This document shows, piece after piece, positions 1 to 11,129 of a stretch of DNA of 64,000 nucleotides. The notes under the pieces are model-generated. The model did no database searches and was not told the origin of the DNA. It saw only the letters and a program-made list of their open reading frames with translations. Numbering within the stretch: the stretch's first letter is position 1; every line of letters begins with the position of its first letter. The position numbers were made by a program, and so were the translations under genes. The stretch comes from Monodelphis domestica (taxonomy: Eukaryota > Chordata > Mammalia > Didelphimorphia > Didelphidae): the NCBI RefSeq assembly GCF_027887165.1, contig NC_077235.1, forward strand, positions 52,229,895 to 52,293,894. Direction: 5' to 3'.

Positions 1-129
1 ATGCTGATGGAACAATAAATCTAGCACCCCACCCTCATCCTTATGCCTGAACAAAACAATTGTGCTTCCTCCCTTACTTTGCAATACCAATGTATCATGA
101 CTAGCAGCTTGATAACATGCTAATAGCCA

Positions 130-775
130 AATGAGGATCAGGTTAAAGAACTGAGGAGGTTTCTCCTGGAGAAGCCAAGAGTTGGAAATGATGTGGGGCA
201 AGGTGGAGAATGAGAGCTGTCCACCCTTATTCGGAGAAACGTTATATGGAGGAGAGACTGAACTTGATCTGCTGGGCCCCAGAGGGCAGAACCAGCTACA
301 ACCAAGGGAATTTGCAGGGATGCTGATTTCAGCTTGATATAAAGAAAATGTGAAGACTCAGAAGTAGGACTGGATGAAAACTCACCCAAGAAGGATAGCA
401 GAGAGAGCTTGGCATTGATTTCACAAGGGTATTAGAATAGCTTCATCAACGAATGCTTGGAGATGGATGCTGTGAGACCCTTGTACAAATCACTTAACCT
501 CTCTAGGCCTCACTTTCCTTCTCTGTAAAACAAGAGGGTTGTACCAGATGGCCTCTGAAGTCCCTTTCAGCCCTATATGTATGAGCATGAGTCTTCTAAG
601 TACTGGAATTGCAAGGCAGGGAAAAGCTTCCCCCAAATTAGAGTTGTTCAAGTGCGACAGGCTGCCTCTTGGAGTACTGAGTTCTCTTATCACCACAGAA
701 CATTGCAGAAGGTCTCTCTGACCAGGCAGGGGTTGACCTAGATGGCCCACAAGGTCCCTCCCAGCCCAGAGATTC
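130..775 (+). mobile_element. L3/CR1 LINE 3' end
   Basis: The sequence follows the 3' part of a therian L3/CR1 LINE: the 'atgaggatcag' segment, the 'cctggagaa' segment, the 'ccccagagggcagaacca' segment near 275 and the terminal 'agatggcc' plus 'agattctgtg' near 740-775. The element is interrupted at about 415-590 by a CORE-SINE fragment. It is non-autonomous debris with no open frame of note. The family is assigned by motif memory; the edges are approximate. Confidence 0.65.
415..590 (+). mobile_element. MIR/THER1-type CORE-SINE fragment
   Basis: The segment contains 'cacttaacctctctaggcc', a 'ctgtaaaa' motif and 'cagatggcctctgaagtccc', the usual 3' half of a THER1/MIR-like SINE. It lies inside the L3 copy, so it inserted after that element. 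Confidence 0.6.
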
Positions 776-1324
776 TGTGCCCTGTGGTGATGAGAAGGCA
801 AACTGCATTCTGTCCCAATCCTTGTGTTCCTGAGCTCCATGCTCTGGGGATTAAACTCACATCTTATCGGCCCTTGGCCTGTTAGGCTGGCTGGTGCAGA
901 CAGTCCTTTATCTTCTCAGTGATTGAACCTGGCTGGCATAGTAACTGCCACCAACCCTACAAATTGCTGTGAAGCAGATAACGCCATACCTCTCCCTTGT
1001 AAAGAGTGTTCAGGATCTAGGAGATCCATCTTCACTAACAAATAGTCCAGTGAGAATAACAGCAACAAAAAGTCCCCTGTGTTCTTTGGCATTAATAACA
1101 GCATGGAGTTTGAGCTACACATTTGTTCAGAATTCCCTTCTAAGTCTCCTGTGAAGTCAGATCCTTCCTCTCAACTTTTTCCATTTCAGACACTTGCTTC
1201 ACCATCCTCCCTGTCACCCAGGCTCAGAAAACAAGGGTCCCCTTTCCCCTCCTCCTCCCTTTCCTTCCCATTTTTAATCAATCACTGAATCCTAGAGATT
1301 CTCCCTCTTCTCATATGCCCCCTT
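776..1324. other. Unassigned unique stretch
   Basis: I recognise no repeat or exon here. It is mixed-composition sequence with a pyrimidine-rich run near 1195-1275. Short open frames occur on both strands but none resembles a known protein. Confidence 0.4.
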
Positions 1325-1775
1325 TCATTCCCACTGCTACAAGCCCTTGTTTAGTCCCCTCTCCCCAAACTCCTCTTGCCTAGACAAGAGTGATAACCTC
1401 CTAACTGGTCTCTCCATCTGCAGTTGCTCCCCACACCAATCCATCTTAACAGACTGTCAGCATAATGTTTCCTAATGCATAACTCTGAGCACGTCAGTCC
1501 CTTGCTCAAAATCTTTCAATGCTTCGGCATCACCTATCAAATAAAGTTCATACTCTTTAGAATGGCATTTAAGGTCCTCCACAAGCTGGTTCCCATTGGT
1601 CTCTTGTCCCACTGCTCCCTCCTTTACATACCCTTTGATCCAGACAAATTACTCTTCCCATCCTTTCTCACTAAAATCTACCCCACTTCCTTCAAGAAAC
1701 CTTCCTTGATGCCCTCTAGGCTAGATATAACTTGGTGGGGATACTATGATGGGGGCTCTTTCCCAAGTTTCTAAT
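1325..1775 (+). mobile_element. L2 LINE, 3' region
   Basis: The hallmark L2 order is present: 'gataacctcctaactggtctc', the 'caatccatctt' segment, 'ttgctcaaaatctttcaatg', and 'gcatttaaggtcctccacaa' near 1565. The piece is part of the ORF2 end and 3' UTR of an old L2. The 99-codon open frame inside it is chance. Confidence 0.75.
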
Positions 1776-1849
1776 GGCCTTTTCAACTTGAAAATTCTGG
1801 AATTATGGGATTTAGTCCTGTCATTGCTTCGGTCTCAGGGTGATAGTGG

Positions 1850-2085
1850 TTTTTTTCTTGGCAAGCCTTCCTCTGGAGTTTGACAGCACAGATTTCGATT
1901 TCGTTCTGCACAATGACTCTATTAGTCAGTTTTGCATAACTCTTTTCAGGGAATGTACTTCCTGCCTGCTTTTGCAAGTGTGTCTGGTGGGGATGTATCT
2001 GTGATGTCAAAACAGAATGCATCAAAACAAAGCAAATAGACTTAGCATAATGACTTGTTTTGTTGATATTCAAGATTTAATGTAG
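1850..2085. other. Unique block, possible conserved non-coding element
   Basis: This stretch matches no repeat I know. It keeps CpG-containing words and short AT-rich factor-like sites such as 'ttttgcataact' at about 1930-1941. The claim of conservation is inference from texture only; no exon features such as paired splice sites with an open frame are convincing. Confidence 0.25.
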
Positions 2086-2260
2086 CAGAAAGGGTGATGG
2101 ATTTGGAATCAGAGATCCTGGGTTCAAATAACAATTCTGCCGCTTGCTCAGTTGAGTCTGTAACTAGGGTATGGCAAATGAATCTTGGTCCAATATACCA
2201 ACATTTACAAGGTGCTGATAGTACTTGCTGTCCCTTCAGCAGCATAAAGACAACTGAGCT
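2086..2260 (+). mobile_element. MIR/THER1-type SINE fragment
   Basis: The segment 'gatttggaatcagagatcc' followed by 'tgggttcaaat' is the 5' half of a CORE-SINE. The 3' half is degraded. Confidence 0.5.
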
Positions 2261-2834
2261 AAGCACTTCATTAGCAATAGAAAAATCTAAATAGGAAACC
2301 ACCTTTTGGTTTATCCCTGCCTCTCCCTAAGACTACACTCCAGGTGAACTCTTTCCCCAGAATGATATGCCCTCCCCAACTGAGTGAGAGAGCATGTTTC
2401 ATGCTGCAATAGTTGCACTTAAGGCTCTGAAGTTACTACATTGGTTTCCTCCTAGGTAAAATGAGAGTATTGGACAAGATGGCTCAAAAATATCATGATA
2501 TCTTTCGAGTGACTTCAATCTTCTCTTTTTTCTTTATTCTTGGGATGCAGGTAGGCAAGCTTTTCAAATGGAGAAGATTAAACTACTCGGGCTGGTGCTG
2601 AGGATGAGTTTGGTACTTTTGGCAGCAGAACTGGTTAGAGGGGGTAATTGAGTAGGATGAAGAGAGTAGATGGTATCAAAATAGGAACCCAAATGGAAAG
2701 ATCAAATGGCTCTTCAACTATTCCCAAGTCAGGCCCATCACCGGGCAAAGCTCAAGTATTTAATTTATAATTAATTCCTGAAATGAATTTCCATGACCTC
2801 ATTCAAAAGTGATCACGACACCCCAATTCCAGTC
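2261..2834. other. Unassigned stretch
   Basis: I see no recognisable gene or clear repeat in this stretch. A short 'aggtaaaatgagagta' segment at about 2453 may be a THER1 tail. Confidence 0.35.
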
Positions 2835-3310
2835 ATAGGATGAGAAATGATGGAGAGCTACAAGGGGCATCAGGGGCCCTCTAACCCAACCTCTTCATTT
2901 TGCAGACATGGAAACAGTGGAAAACAAAATGATTTACCCAAAATCATGTTAAGTAGTAAACATCAGGAGTGGGAACCAACAACCTGTATCTCCAAATGAG
3001 AGATCTTTCTCCTGCACTGATTATCAAGGATTTTACATTTTTTGTGCCATTTTGTGATGTTCATGGGGTGAACTTGGCTAATATGACCCATAATGCCAGA
3101 TGCTGCATTAGAAAGAACACTGGATTTGACTTCCAAGCTCTGACACAGGAGGTATCACAAGTTCCCTTTCTGTGCATTAGTTTCCCCCTTCAGTCAATGA
3201 AGATAATGTCTGTACTACTTTCCTCATGGTAATGTTGTAAGGATGAGGGCAGGCAGGGCTTTGAAAATCTTAAAATGTTAAATAAATGTGATATATTTTT
3301 ATTATCATTG
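2835..3310. mobile_element. Two CORE-SINE copies, opposite orientation
   Basis: About 2835-3030 reads as a MIR/THER1 copy on the minus strand (the 'cagacatggaaacagtgg' and 'gtgggaacc' words). About 3095-3310 reads as a copy on the plus strand ('agaaagaacactggatttg', then 'atgttaaataaatgtg'). Confidence 0.55.
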
Positions 3311-3349
3311 CAACCAGGTTTAACTATAAGCAATAAAATTTAAATAACC

Positions 3350-3617
3350 CAGGAGTTCTTACCTTGGGGTCCATAGACCAACAAGGGATCTATGGGTAGA
3401 TTTCAGGGGGGCTCTGTAAACCCAAATGGGAAAAATTACATTTTTTACTATCACTAACCTCTGATATTCATAATTCCTTTCAATTATGAATTTAAAACCC
3501 AACAACATTATAATAAGATGCATATTGCATCTGGCAATCAGTCTATGTATAAAATGCATAGACTTTGCCAGACTGCCAAAGGGGGTCCATGACACCAAAA
3601 AAGGTTAAGAATGCCTG
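3350..3617 (+). mobile_element. hAT-type MITE
   Basis: The element starts 'caggagttcttacct' and ends 'aggttaagaatgcctg', imperfect terminal inverted repeats of the CAGGGGTTCTTAACC kind found in hAT elements. The 8 bases before it (aaataacc, 3342-3349) match the 8 after it (aactaatc, 3618-3625) at 6 of 8 positions, as expected for a decayed hAT target duplication. It has no transposase. Internal words shared with the copies at 4542 and 29683 show these are one family. Confidence 0.7.
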
Positions 3618-3625
3618 AACTAATC

Positions 3626-4095
3626 AATTCTATTTTCTAGAACACATTTTGTTGGGGGAAAGGGATTTGTTTAGCAAAGGCACAATTGAACGCAGCTGAA
3701 ATCTTTGCCTCATGGCCTACCCCCCAGAGAATTAGTCTGGCCAGCTTCAGGGAGGCCCATGGGGTCTTATTAAATGTTGATGAGTCATTTTTCAGACTTT
3801 GCAAGGAGGGGGGAACCAAGAGGCATAATATAAACTGCTCTGACCATTCCCAGCTCTTTCTATTGGCTGTGCTTGGCTTCCTTTGCAATTGAGATGCAAG
3901 GCAGCTAAGGCAAGCAGCTTTGGCCAGCACAGTCTGGAATAGGAAGACAGGATTCAAAGGATGGAAAGATAGCAAGTGAAATGGAAAAGAACATCACCAG
4001 GCAAAGTAGACTCATAACCTCAAATAACTGAATTCAATCAGCTCGTTTAGACAAGAAGGAAAGAAAATTCCTGATCAAACTTGAAATTGTTTTGA
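3626..4095. other. Unique block, possible conserved non-coding element
   Basis: No repeat is recognised. The core at about 3650-3915 has a developmental-enhancer-like texture, with an AP-1-like word 'tgatgagtca' at about 3779-3788 and an E-box 'cagctg'. The evidence for function is weak and compositional only. Confidence 0.25.
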
Positions 4096-4240
4096 GTAAA
4101 ATGAGCCAATATGGAATAGTGGCTAGAGCATCAGATTTGGAATAAGATAACCTGGGTTCAAATCTCAGCTATATGACCTTATTACCTTCCCTCTATAGGA
4201 ATCAGCTTTTTCCTTTTTAAAATGGGTGGGTTGGTAAGAA
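4096..4240 (+). mobile_element. MIR/THER1-type SINE
   Basis: The order 'tggaatagtggctagagc', 'tgggttcaaatctcagct', 'tatgacctt' and a 'ttaaaatgggtggg' tail identifies a CORE-SINE with a tRNA-like B-box region. Confidence 0.65.
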
Positions 4241-4299
4241 GCTTGGCACTAGAAGAAAATAGGGAAAATGAGTCACCCTCCTTTCTTTACAGAGGTGGA

Positions 4300-4430
4300 A
4301 ACCTATAGTCCCAGTCATTGTGTTGATTGATTTTGTTGAATTGGTCTTCCCCTCTTTCTTTTGGTGCCTGAAATACAGCAGATGCTTAATAATTGTTTGA
4401 TGTTTAATTTATTAGTTGATTATAAGGGAT
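4300..4430 (+). mobile_element. L2 3' end fragment
   Basis: The terminal 'cagatgcttaataattgttt' at about 4378 is the end of an L2 element. The rest is diverged. Confidence 0.45.
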
Positions 4431-4541
4431 GATGTTCTAGGGGTGATGGTGGATATATTCAGAAATGAAGGTGATGGAAGAATAAAAGCTATCAATAAAA
4501 TTTTTTGAAAAATAAAATCAAGTGGATGGGATGTACTAGAT

Positions 4542-4740
4542 CAGGGGTTCTTGACTTGTGGTTTGTGAAGTTTGGAAAATAGTTTGATAACTGTATTTCA
4601 GAATAATTAGTTTCTTTTGTAATCCTCTATTTTATTTTATGTATTTAAAAACACGAATCTGAGAAAGGGGCCAAAGGCTTGGCCAGATTGCCAAGGAAGA
4701 TTGGATGGTCCATGACACCAAAAAAGGCTGAGAATCCCTG
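4542..4740 (+). mobile_element. hAT-type MITE
   Basis: The left end 'caggggttcttgac' and right end 'aggctgagaatccctg' are imperfect inverted repeats. The internal 'ttaaaaacacgaatctgag' and 'ggtccatgacaccaaaaaa' are shared with the copies at 3350 and 29683. Flanking octamers (tactagat and aaacagat) agree at 5 of 8 positions, consistent with an old hAT duplication. Confidence 0.7.
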
Positions 4741-4914
4741 AAACAGATTATCATGGAGGTCCCTTAAAGTCCCAAATTTATGACTCTTTGATCCCCCCAA
4801 AGTTGACCTCTAGCTAGTTAGGATGATTCTCCAAACATACCATGCACATTCATGCCTTATCTGGTGTTCTTTCTCCCTTTCTGTAATACCCTCCCCCCTC
4901 CTTCACATAAAGCC

Positions 4915-6190
4915 AAAGAACTTCAGAGTTGGAAGGGACTAGAGAGGCAATTCTGATTCAATCAGTACCTTACTTAGGAGCCTGTCTACAACATCCCCCC
5001 AAAAGTGATCACTTGGCCTTTGCTTGAAGAACTCCAGTGAAGAGAAACTGACAAATCCTAAGGCAACCCATTTCACGACTGGACAGCTCTTGATATTAGA
5101 AAGTTCTTCCCTATATTGAGCCAAAATCATTCTTTTCCACCCTCTACTAAATCATTCTGCCCTCAGGGGGCAAGCAGAACAAATATAATATTTCTTCAAC
5201 ATGACAACCCTTAAAATGACTGAAAACAAAGATCTTGTCTACCCCGAGCCTTCTCTTCCCCTGCCTAAGGATTCTCTGTTCTGTCACCCAATCCCTGTCT
5301 CCAGGCCCTGTGCTCTCCTGGTTCCATTGCTCTGTACATGTGCCACATTATCAGTGTCTTTCCTAAAACTCAGTGTGTCCCAAACTCAATATAATAATCT
5401 GAATGAGGCTGGAGCAGAGTACAATAAAAGTATCACTCACCTTGATCTGAACTCTATGTCCTTCTCCTTTAATGGAGTCTAAGAATGCACTAGTTTTATT
5501 GGCTGCCACATCATGTTGACTCAAAATGAAGCTTCAATCCACTAAAAAAATCCCATCTTTTTCAGAAGAACTACTCTTTAGGCAAGTCTCTTTGATCTTG
5601 TATTTATCAAATGGCTTTCTAAACCAAGGGTAAGCCTTTACATTTATTCTTATATCTCTTCTTATTAGGTTCAGCCTAATATTCTATACTAGTTGATCTT
5701 TTTTATATCCAGCCCTTGTAATCCAGTGTTAACTATTCTGCTCACTTTTGTATCATCAGCAAATTTGCTAAGTAGTGTCTTTATCCATTTCACTGATAAA
5801 AATGTTAAACAGCACACAGCGTTGGCTCAAGTACAGAGTTTTGGTGCAATACTGGAGACTGGACACGTCCAGCAAGATGACCTTAGTCCATTAATTTTGC
5901 TTCTCCTGGCTCTGGTCATTTAACTAGTTCCACACCCACCTAGTTGTATTATCATCTAGCCCCATAACTCTCTATCTTACCCACAAAAATAGCTTGGTGA
6001 AATATTTGGGCAAAATCTAGGTAAACTCTATAGTATTCTGATCTTGTAACTCAACAAAAGAGGACATGAAGTTAATTTGGCATTATCTGTGCTTGATGAA
6101 AAGATGTTGGCCCTTTCCACGTCTTTTTCAAGGTGTTTATTACCACCTCTTTGATAATAAGTTTTTGGAATTTTTCTACTTCCTTTTCAG
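4915..6190 (-). mobile_element. L3/CR1 LINE, RT region to 3' end
   Basis: On the minus strand this reads from the reverse transcriptase domain to the 3' end of an L3/CR1 element. The translated motif KFADDTK, the catalytic-site block of CR1 reverse transcriptases, is readable near 5745-5765. The 3' section shows the antisense of the 'gaggtc...cttcaagcaaaggc' tract near 5010-5045. The frame is broken throughout, so the copy is dead. Plus-strand open frames here are antisense shadows. Confidence 0.75.
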
Positions 6191-6640
6191 GTGAAAGCCC
6201 TTTTGATTAGAATTCAAGATTGCAGGCAAATACATTTGTACCAGCCCCTCTAAGGCATACTCCATCCCTGCCAAGGAGCCCATAATGTCTCTATTTAAAG
6301 TCATGATCCTTAAACCCAAATCTTATTCTCAAACACCATTTTCTTAACCAGATCTTCTTCTTTTCCTTCTCCTCTCCCCAGGGCCTTCTGTTAAAGTCTT
6401 TATCCTCCTCTTGGAGTCTTTTCTCATTTCACTCATCTCTATCTCCTAGGAAGACATCTCCTCCTTTTCCTCAAATCATCCCATTGCTCCTTTAATCCCC
6501 CAATCCTTAAAATTTTTTAAATGAATCCTTTTGTGCAAATTATAGATTTTTATTAGTGATATCAATATTGATACGATGTGTCCAAAATGACTGGATAAAG
6601 CAAAATTGTCATCATATCTAAATCTCCTTCTGCATAGTTT
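6191..6640. other. Unassigned, partly L2-like
   Basis: Pyrimidine-rich sequence at 6340-6500 may be L2 ORF2 debris, but I cannot align it convincingly. Confidence 0.3.
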
Positions 6641-6885
6641 TCTCTCTTCAATTCAAGCCCTAGTCCTACTCCTCTTTCTATCCTACATTCCGTCTTCAAA
6701 GTCCGAGGTCCACAGTCCTCTAGTGTTCTTACTGGTAACTCTTGTAGTCAACAAGAACTTCTGTGGCAAACTATTCATTCCTATCTACCTTCTCAAGTAT
6801 GCACAACGTTCAAGATCCAGCTCAAGGCTTACCTCTTTGAAGTCTTTCTTGACTTTTCCAGCCCCCGGTTCTCTTTGTGAAGCAG
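6641..6885 (+). mobile_element. L2 LINE fragment
   Basis: The section 'ttcaagatccagctcaaggc' near 6809 followed by 'tctttgaagtctttct' is the L2 3' region. The 153-codon open frame crossing it is not a gene. Confidence 0.5.
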
Positions 6886-7149
6886 CCATAAATGTGCAAA
6901 ACAATCAGAGTTTGATAATGGAAGACTTTTTGAAGAGGAGGAAGATGTCAATGACAATAATAACGATCACTGAATCACTTATAATGATGGCTAAGTCATC
7001 ACGTATCACAATGACAATGCTCTCAGACATAAAATGGAGGGAACTCTGGGGAATTGCTGAGCCATGAATCAAATTCTGTTTTACATGAGCAAACACGAAG
7101 TAAGGCTAGTATAGAAGCAGAGTCAGATCTCTATATTATAGGAACAAAA
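6886..7149. other. Unassigned unique stretch
   Basis: An ATG- and ACA-rich segment ('gacaataataacgatcactg' near 6952) has no recognised repeat or gene. Confidence 0.3.
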
Positions 7150-7615
7150 GTTCCATTTCTGAAAATACATTAACGTTCATAAAGCACTATCTTTGCAATG
7201 ACCCAGGGAGGGAAGCAATGATTGTCCCCTTCCTAAAAGTCAGGAAACTTCTCCCCAATCCCACAGCTGGTAAACATCAGAACCAAAGGAAAAAGCAATG
7301 GATCTGGAGTCAGAAGACCTGAGTTCAAATATTAATTCTATTCATTTATTAATCATGTGACCCTGGTCAATTCATTTCCCTTTGGGCAACCTCATCTTTC
7401 TTACCTATGAAATGAAAAGGCTGATTAGTAGAAAGAATAGTGGAGTTCCATGAAAGCCTTGGGTTCAAATCTTGACAGCTACTTACTAGCTCTGTGACCT
7501 TGCTCTGGTCACTTTACCTCTATGGACCACAGATTTCTCCTTGGTAAAATGAAGGAATTTGATGTGATGGTGTATTCTGATAAGCAGGAAGGTCTAGACC
7601 ATAAAATTCTGACCA
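7150..7615. mobile_element. CORE-SINE cluster (three copies)
   Basis: About 7165-7285 is a minus-strand MIR ('ataaagcac', 'cagggagggaagc', 'cacagctggtaa'). About 7290-7425 and 7430-7580 are plus-strand THER1/MIR copies, each with 'gttcaaat', a 'tgtgacc' word and a 'tgaaatgaaa' or 'taaaatgaag' tail. Confidence 0.6.
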
Positions 7616-8436
7616 GGAACAACAAATTTAGTTAATAGAGCTTAGGCCAGAAGAAAATACTGTGCACCCATTGGATATAGGGGGAGAAGTGGAAGGAAGG
7701 AGGGATAAAGATGCATGTTGTCAATTTTCCAGTTTCCCCAAGGGTCATTACCTTTCTGTTTCCAGTCCCACACAGCTATATTTTCATTAACATTCAGCTA
7801 GCATTTATCAAGCAGTGACTGTCCAATTGTTTGTGCATTTTCTTTGCAGGTGTATGGGTCCTCAATGTCTGAAAGATCCCTAAACTGCCTTATTTCTTCT
7901 TTGCTTAACATGGTAGAACTCATCCTTTTGAGATGAAGTTTTGATCAGGCTAATTCAACCCTAGAAGAACTGAACCTCATATCCAATTCTCACTTTACTC
8001 TTTCTCTTGGCAGTGCTAATGAGACCAGGCTTCATCCATCATACAGAGAATGACCAAATATATTTTTGGACCCAAACTGAGCTATAACCTCAGCCCCAGA
8101 CTGATTGATCCCTGGGCCCCAACCCTACTTACAAAATGGACCATCATGGGAAAGAGGGACCAGAGAGAGAAGAGGATGCTCACCCCCATCCAGGTGGGTG
8201 GAAACAGGTGGAGACAGGACTCCAAATGTTTCCTCCCCTCTCTCCTCTCAGACGGGAAAAAGCACCTCCCAAGGCTTCCAGGGAAAAGTTTTTCCACAAC
8301 CTCCTGCTGTGTTTCCCACAACTTTCTGCTGTCTAAGACATAGAAGGGAAAACAGGACCAACCTTTGAAAATAGGAGATTTTCAAAGACAGAGGACCATA
8401 CTAGAATGGGGGGGGGGGTGGAGAATACCTTAAAGA
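7616..8436. other. Unassigned unique stretch
   Basis: I recognise no gene or repeat other than an 11-base G run at 8408-8418. Overlapping 60-97-codon frames at 8050-8368 occur in three frames and on both strands, which argues against any being coding. Confidence 0.4.
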
Positions 8437-8550
8437 TCATTTAGTCCCCAATCGAATCCTTGAGGACAGGGACTATTCTCATTTCTTTCTTAATCACCTC
8501 ACAACACAGAGCAAGTACTCAACAAATGCTTAATGAACAGAACTAAATCT
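8437..8550 (+). mobile_element. L2 3' end fragment
   Basis: The words 'ccttgaggacagggac' and 'gtactcaacaaatgcttaat' form the terminal L2 signature. Confidence 0.65.
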
Positions 8551-8554
8551 AGTC

Positions 8555-9015
8555 TTATTCTTTTGTTTGATGGAGGAAACTGAGGTGCAGAGAGTTTAAG
8601 TGACTTCCCAAAGTCACACAGAAAACAGGCAAAGTCAAGATTCAAAACCAGCTCTTCTGACTACCAATACAGTACTCTTCCCTCTCTATCATTCTCCCTC
8701 TTGGACCCTAGCTTTGCCTTCCTGGATTATTTCCCACCTTGCACAACTCCTCCTCCTTATTCTAGGGATCAATTCCTAAATGAAGTCAAACTTAGAGCAA
8801 TCATATCTAGTTAATAGCTCCCACTTCTCTAGTATATCAAGGTTTAAAAGCTGCTTTCCTCATAGCAACCCTGTGAAAGAAGTAGTGCAAGATTATACCC
8901 ATCTTACAGATAAAGAAATTGAGGCCCAAAGAAGCAATGTGATGAGCTTGTGTCAGAACTAGGAATCCAGTATTTGATGCCAAGTTTAGCACCTACCACT
9001 ATACCACACTCATTC
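8555..9015 (-). mobile_element. Two MIR-type SINEs, minus strand
   Basis: About 8570-8690 shows 'ggaggaaactgaggtgcaga' and 'gtgacttcccaaagtcacac', and about 8795-9010 shows 'agataaagaaattgaggccc' followed by the core. Both are antisense MIR copies; L2 and MIR share 3' end design. Confidence 0.65.
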
Positions 9016-9484
9016 TAATTACCAGTGAAGGTAGAAGGGATGCCAGAGTGGGGAAAAGGCTAAAATCATAGGAAATAGAATAAAAGGCCCCCAAAGGGGC
9101 CCAAAAGTCTGGTGTCCAAAGTGGGTGGTTACATTGAAGTAAGAAGCAGTGGGGAAGGGAGCTATTTCACTTCAGTAATTTTCTTCTAGAGATTAGGGGA
9201 AAGGAAGGCCCTTATGGACTTTGTCCAGGCAGCTTTCCTCCAGAAACAAAACGGAGAATAAGTATGGCAGTATAGTATGAGGAAAAGATCTTTGGGTATA
9301 GGCATGAGGCCCAGTTCAGGCACTAAGTTTTTTGTGACTTTGAGCGAGTCCTCTCTCTCTAGCTTTTGAATTCTGCTCCTAGATGGTTGAGATGTTCCAA
9401 GAGCCTCCCATCAGCTTGAGGTGGGGAGAAGCAGGGAATCAGGAAGCCTGATCCAGAAGAATTAGTGAGGAGGTTGGAAACTTC
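9016..9484. other. Mostly unassigned, with a SINE fragment
   Basis: A plus-strand THER1/MIR-like fragment is plausible at about 9255-9400. The rest holds nothing I can name. Confidence 0.35.
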
Positions 9485-9711
9485 TCCAGTTCACTAAAAA
9501 CAAGTCAGATTGGTTTTATTATCTTCATTAATAAGAATTAGATTAGGGCAATTCTGTAGACGTGATACATCTGAATTTTCCCCAAAGCATGTAACAGAAG
9601 TTCTCACAATTTCCCTATGGCTAAGATGGAAGAATGTGGGGTGGGCAAGAGCAGAGGTTTATTGAACATAGCTGCCCCCAAAGTATTGATGAACATACTT
9701 ACAAGAGAGGT

Positions 9712-9905
9712 AAGGCAATGGAAAGAACACTGTATTAGAAATCAAAGGACCTGGGCTAGAAGCCCACATCTGCTATTTACGACCTTTGTAATCTCAAATA
9801 AACCATTCCCCTTCCTTGGGCCTCAGTCTCCTCCTCTGTAAAAATGAAGGAGCTAGACTAGATGGTCTTTAATGTCCCCTCCAACTCTAAATCCTGGGAG
9901 TCTAT
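9712..9905 (+). mobile_element. THER1/MIR SINE nested in L3
   Basis: A near-complete copy runs from 'ggcaatggaaagaacactg' to 'cctccaactctaaatcctg', including the 'cctcagtctcctcctctg' pyrimidine tract. It splits the L3 copy. Confidence 0.7.
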
Positions 9906-10254
9906 AATCTTGGGTGACTGTCCTCAGCCCTGGCTTGTTCCATATTTTCATCAGTGACTTGGATGAAGAAACAGAAACCATACTTATTAAAATTAGAAAT
10001 GACACCAGACCGAGAGAACAAAGCTAACATGATAAATTTCAGACTCCGGATTCAAAAAGATCTTGGCAGGCTGAACCTATGGGCTAGATTAAACAAGGTG
10101 ACACTTAATGAGGACAAATGTAAATTCCAAAATCAAAATCCAAAGAACAGGAGATGGGAGATGACATAAGGGAAAACCAGGGACTACTCATGGAATCTGA
10201 CTACAGAGTGAGATAAGAGTATGACATGGCAGCCCCCAAACCGAACAGGGAGCT

Positions 10255-10445
10255 TAAGTACATTGACTTATTATCAGTTTCCTCATCTACAAAAGGAAGG
10301 TAATCCTTCCTGTAATCCCTATCTCATGGAATTGCTTTGACAGTCAAAGGAGATAGTATATATAATAAACATTTGGTACACCTCGAAGCACTTTATCTAT
10401 GTCAGATACAGCATCGTTATCATGATTATTATTCTCAAAAGTCTA
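10255..10445 (+). mobile_element. MIR-type SINE nested in L3
   Basis: The words 'cagtttcctcatctacaaaa', 'ctatctcatggaattg' and 'gaagcactttatctatgt' identify the 3' half of a marsupial MIR-like SINE. Confidence 0.6.
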
Positions 10446-10804
10446 GAACAAGAGATGCAATAGTCCCACCAAATTCTAGCCTTGTCACACCCCACCTAGA
10501 ATATCAGAAGAGAAAACCCAGGGGACAGGGGGATGGAAGCTGTCTTCAAATATCTGAAGGACTGAGGGGTTTCAGTAGGCAGAACCAGAAGCAATGGCAG
10601 GGGGTGGGGGATTCAGAAAGGGAGATTTGGACTCGACATGGGGGCACATTTTCCCCAAAACAGATCTGTTGAGCAACAGAGGGGGCTGTCTCATGAAGTA
10701 GTGAGCTCCTTACCAATAGAAGCATTCAGGCAAAGGCCGCCATAGAGGAGGCTTCTGTTTAAGCTAAAAGTGAGATTAGACTGACTGTTCTCTCAGATGT
10801 TCTC

Positions 10805-11110
10805 ATCCTCTTACCCACCCCAACAGTGACATACACTTATCAAGCACACAATAATTGTTTGTAAAATGAAACCACTGGATGGCCTTTCTTTCCAGTCATC
10901 TTTACCTTGGGCAACCAGAGCTCTTTTCCACAAGGGATCAAAACCTAGCCTGGTAGTCATTTGCACCTTCTTGTTGGCGAGCTGTAGAGCAGCTGTTGCC
11001 ATCAATGGAGGCCTGATCCCCTAAGCTGCTGGGAGCTAAAAAGGGTAAATAGCTGAAATGCAAGAAGTCTTTTCCACACAATGTCATTAAAATGTACCGT
11101 ATTTCTGGTG
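10805..11110. other. Unique block, possible conserved non-coding element
   Basis: No repeat is recognised. AT-rich sites such as 'cacaataattgtttgt' alternate with GC-balanced tracts, the texture of conserved enhancers. This is inference only. Confidence 0.25.
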
Positions 11111-11129
11111 TCTAGGAGATTAACTAGTA

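Larger units (their letters stand above)
9485..10800 (+). mobile_element. L3/CR1 LINE with nested SINEs
   Basis: The segments 'aacaagtcagattgg', 'ggcaattctgtagacgtgat', 'tcatcagtgacttggatgaa' and 'tgtcttcaaatatctgaagg' occur in L3 order, covering the reverse transcriptase to the 3' region. A THER1/MIR copy at 9712-9905 and a MIR at about 10255-10445 interrupt it, so both are younger. It contains no usable frame. Confidence 0.75.

Noticed and set aside
5201..5923. Plus-strand frames of 76-93 codons
   Set aside because: They are antisense to an L3/CR1 reverse transcriptase region.
6606..7067. 153-codon plus-strand open frame
   Set aside because: It crosses L2-like sequence into unrelated sequence, has no domain I recognise, and its hydrophobic start comes from a pyrimidine-rich tract.
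8050..8368. Cluster of overlapping frames as a small gene
   Set aside because: Three plus-strand phases and the minus strand are all open, which is a compositional effect.
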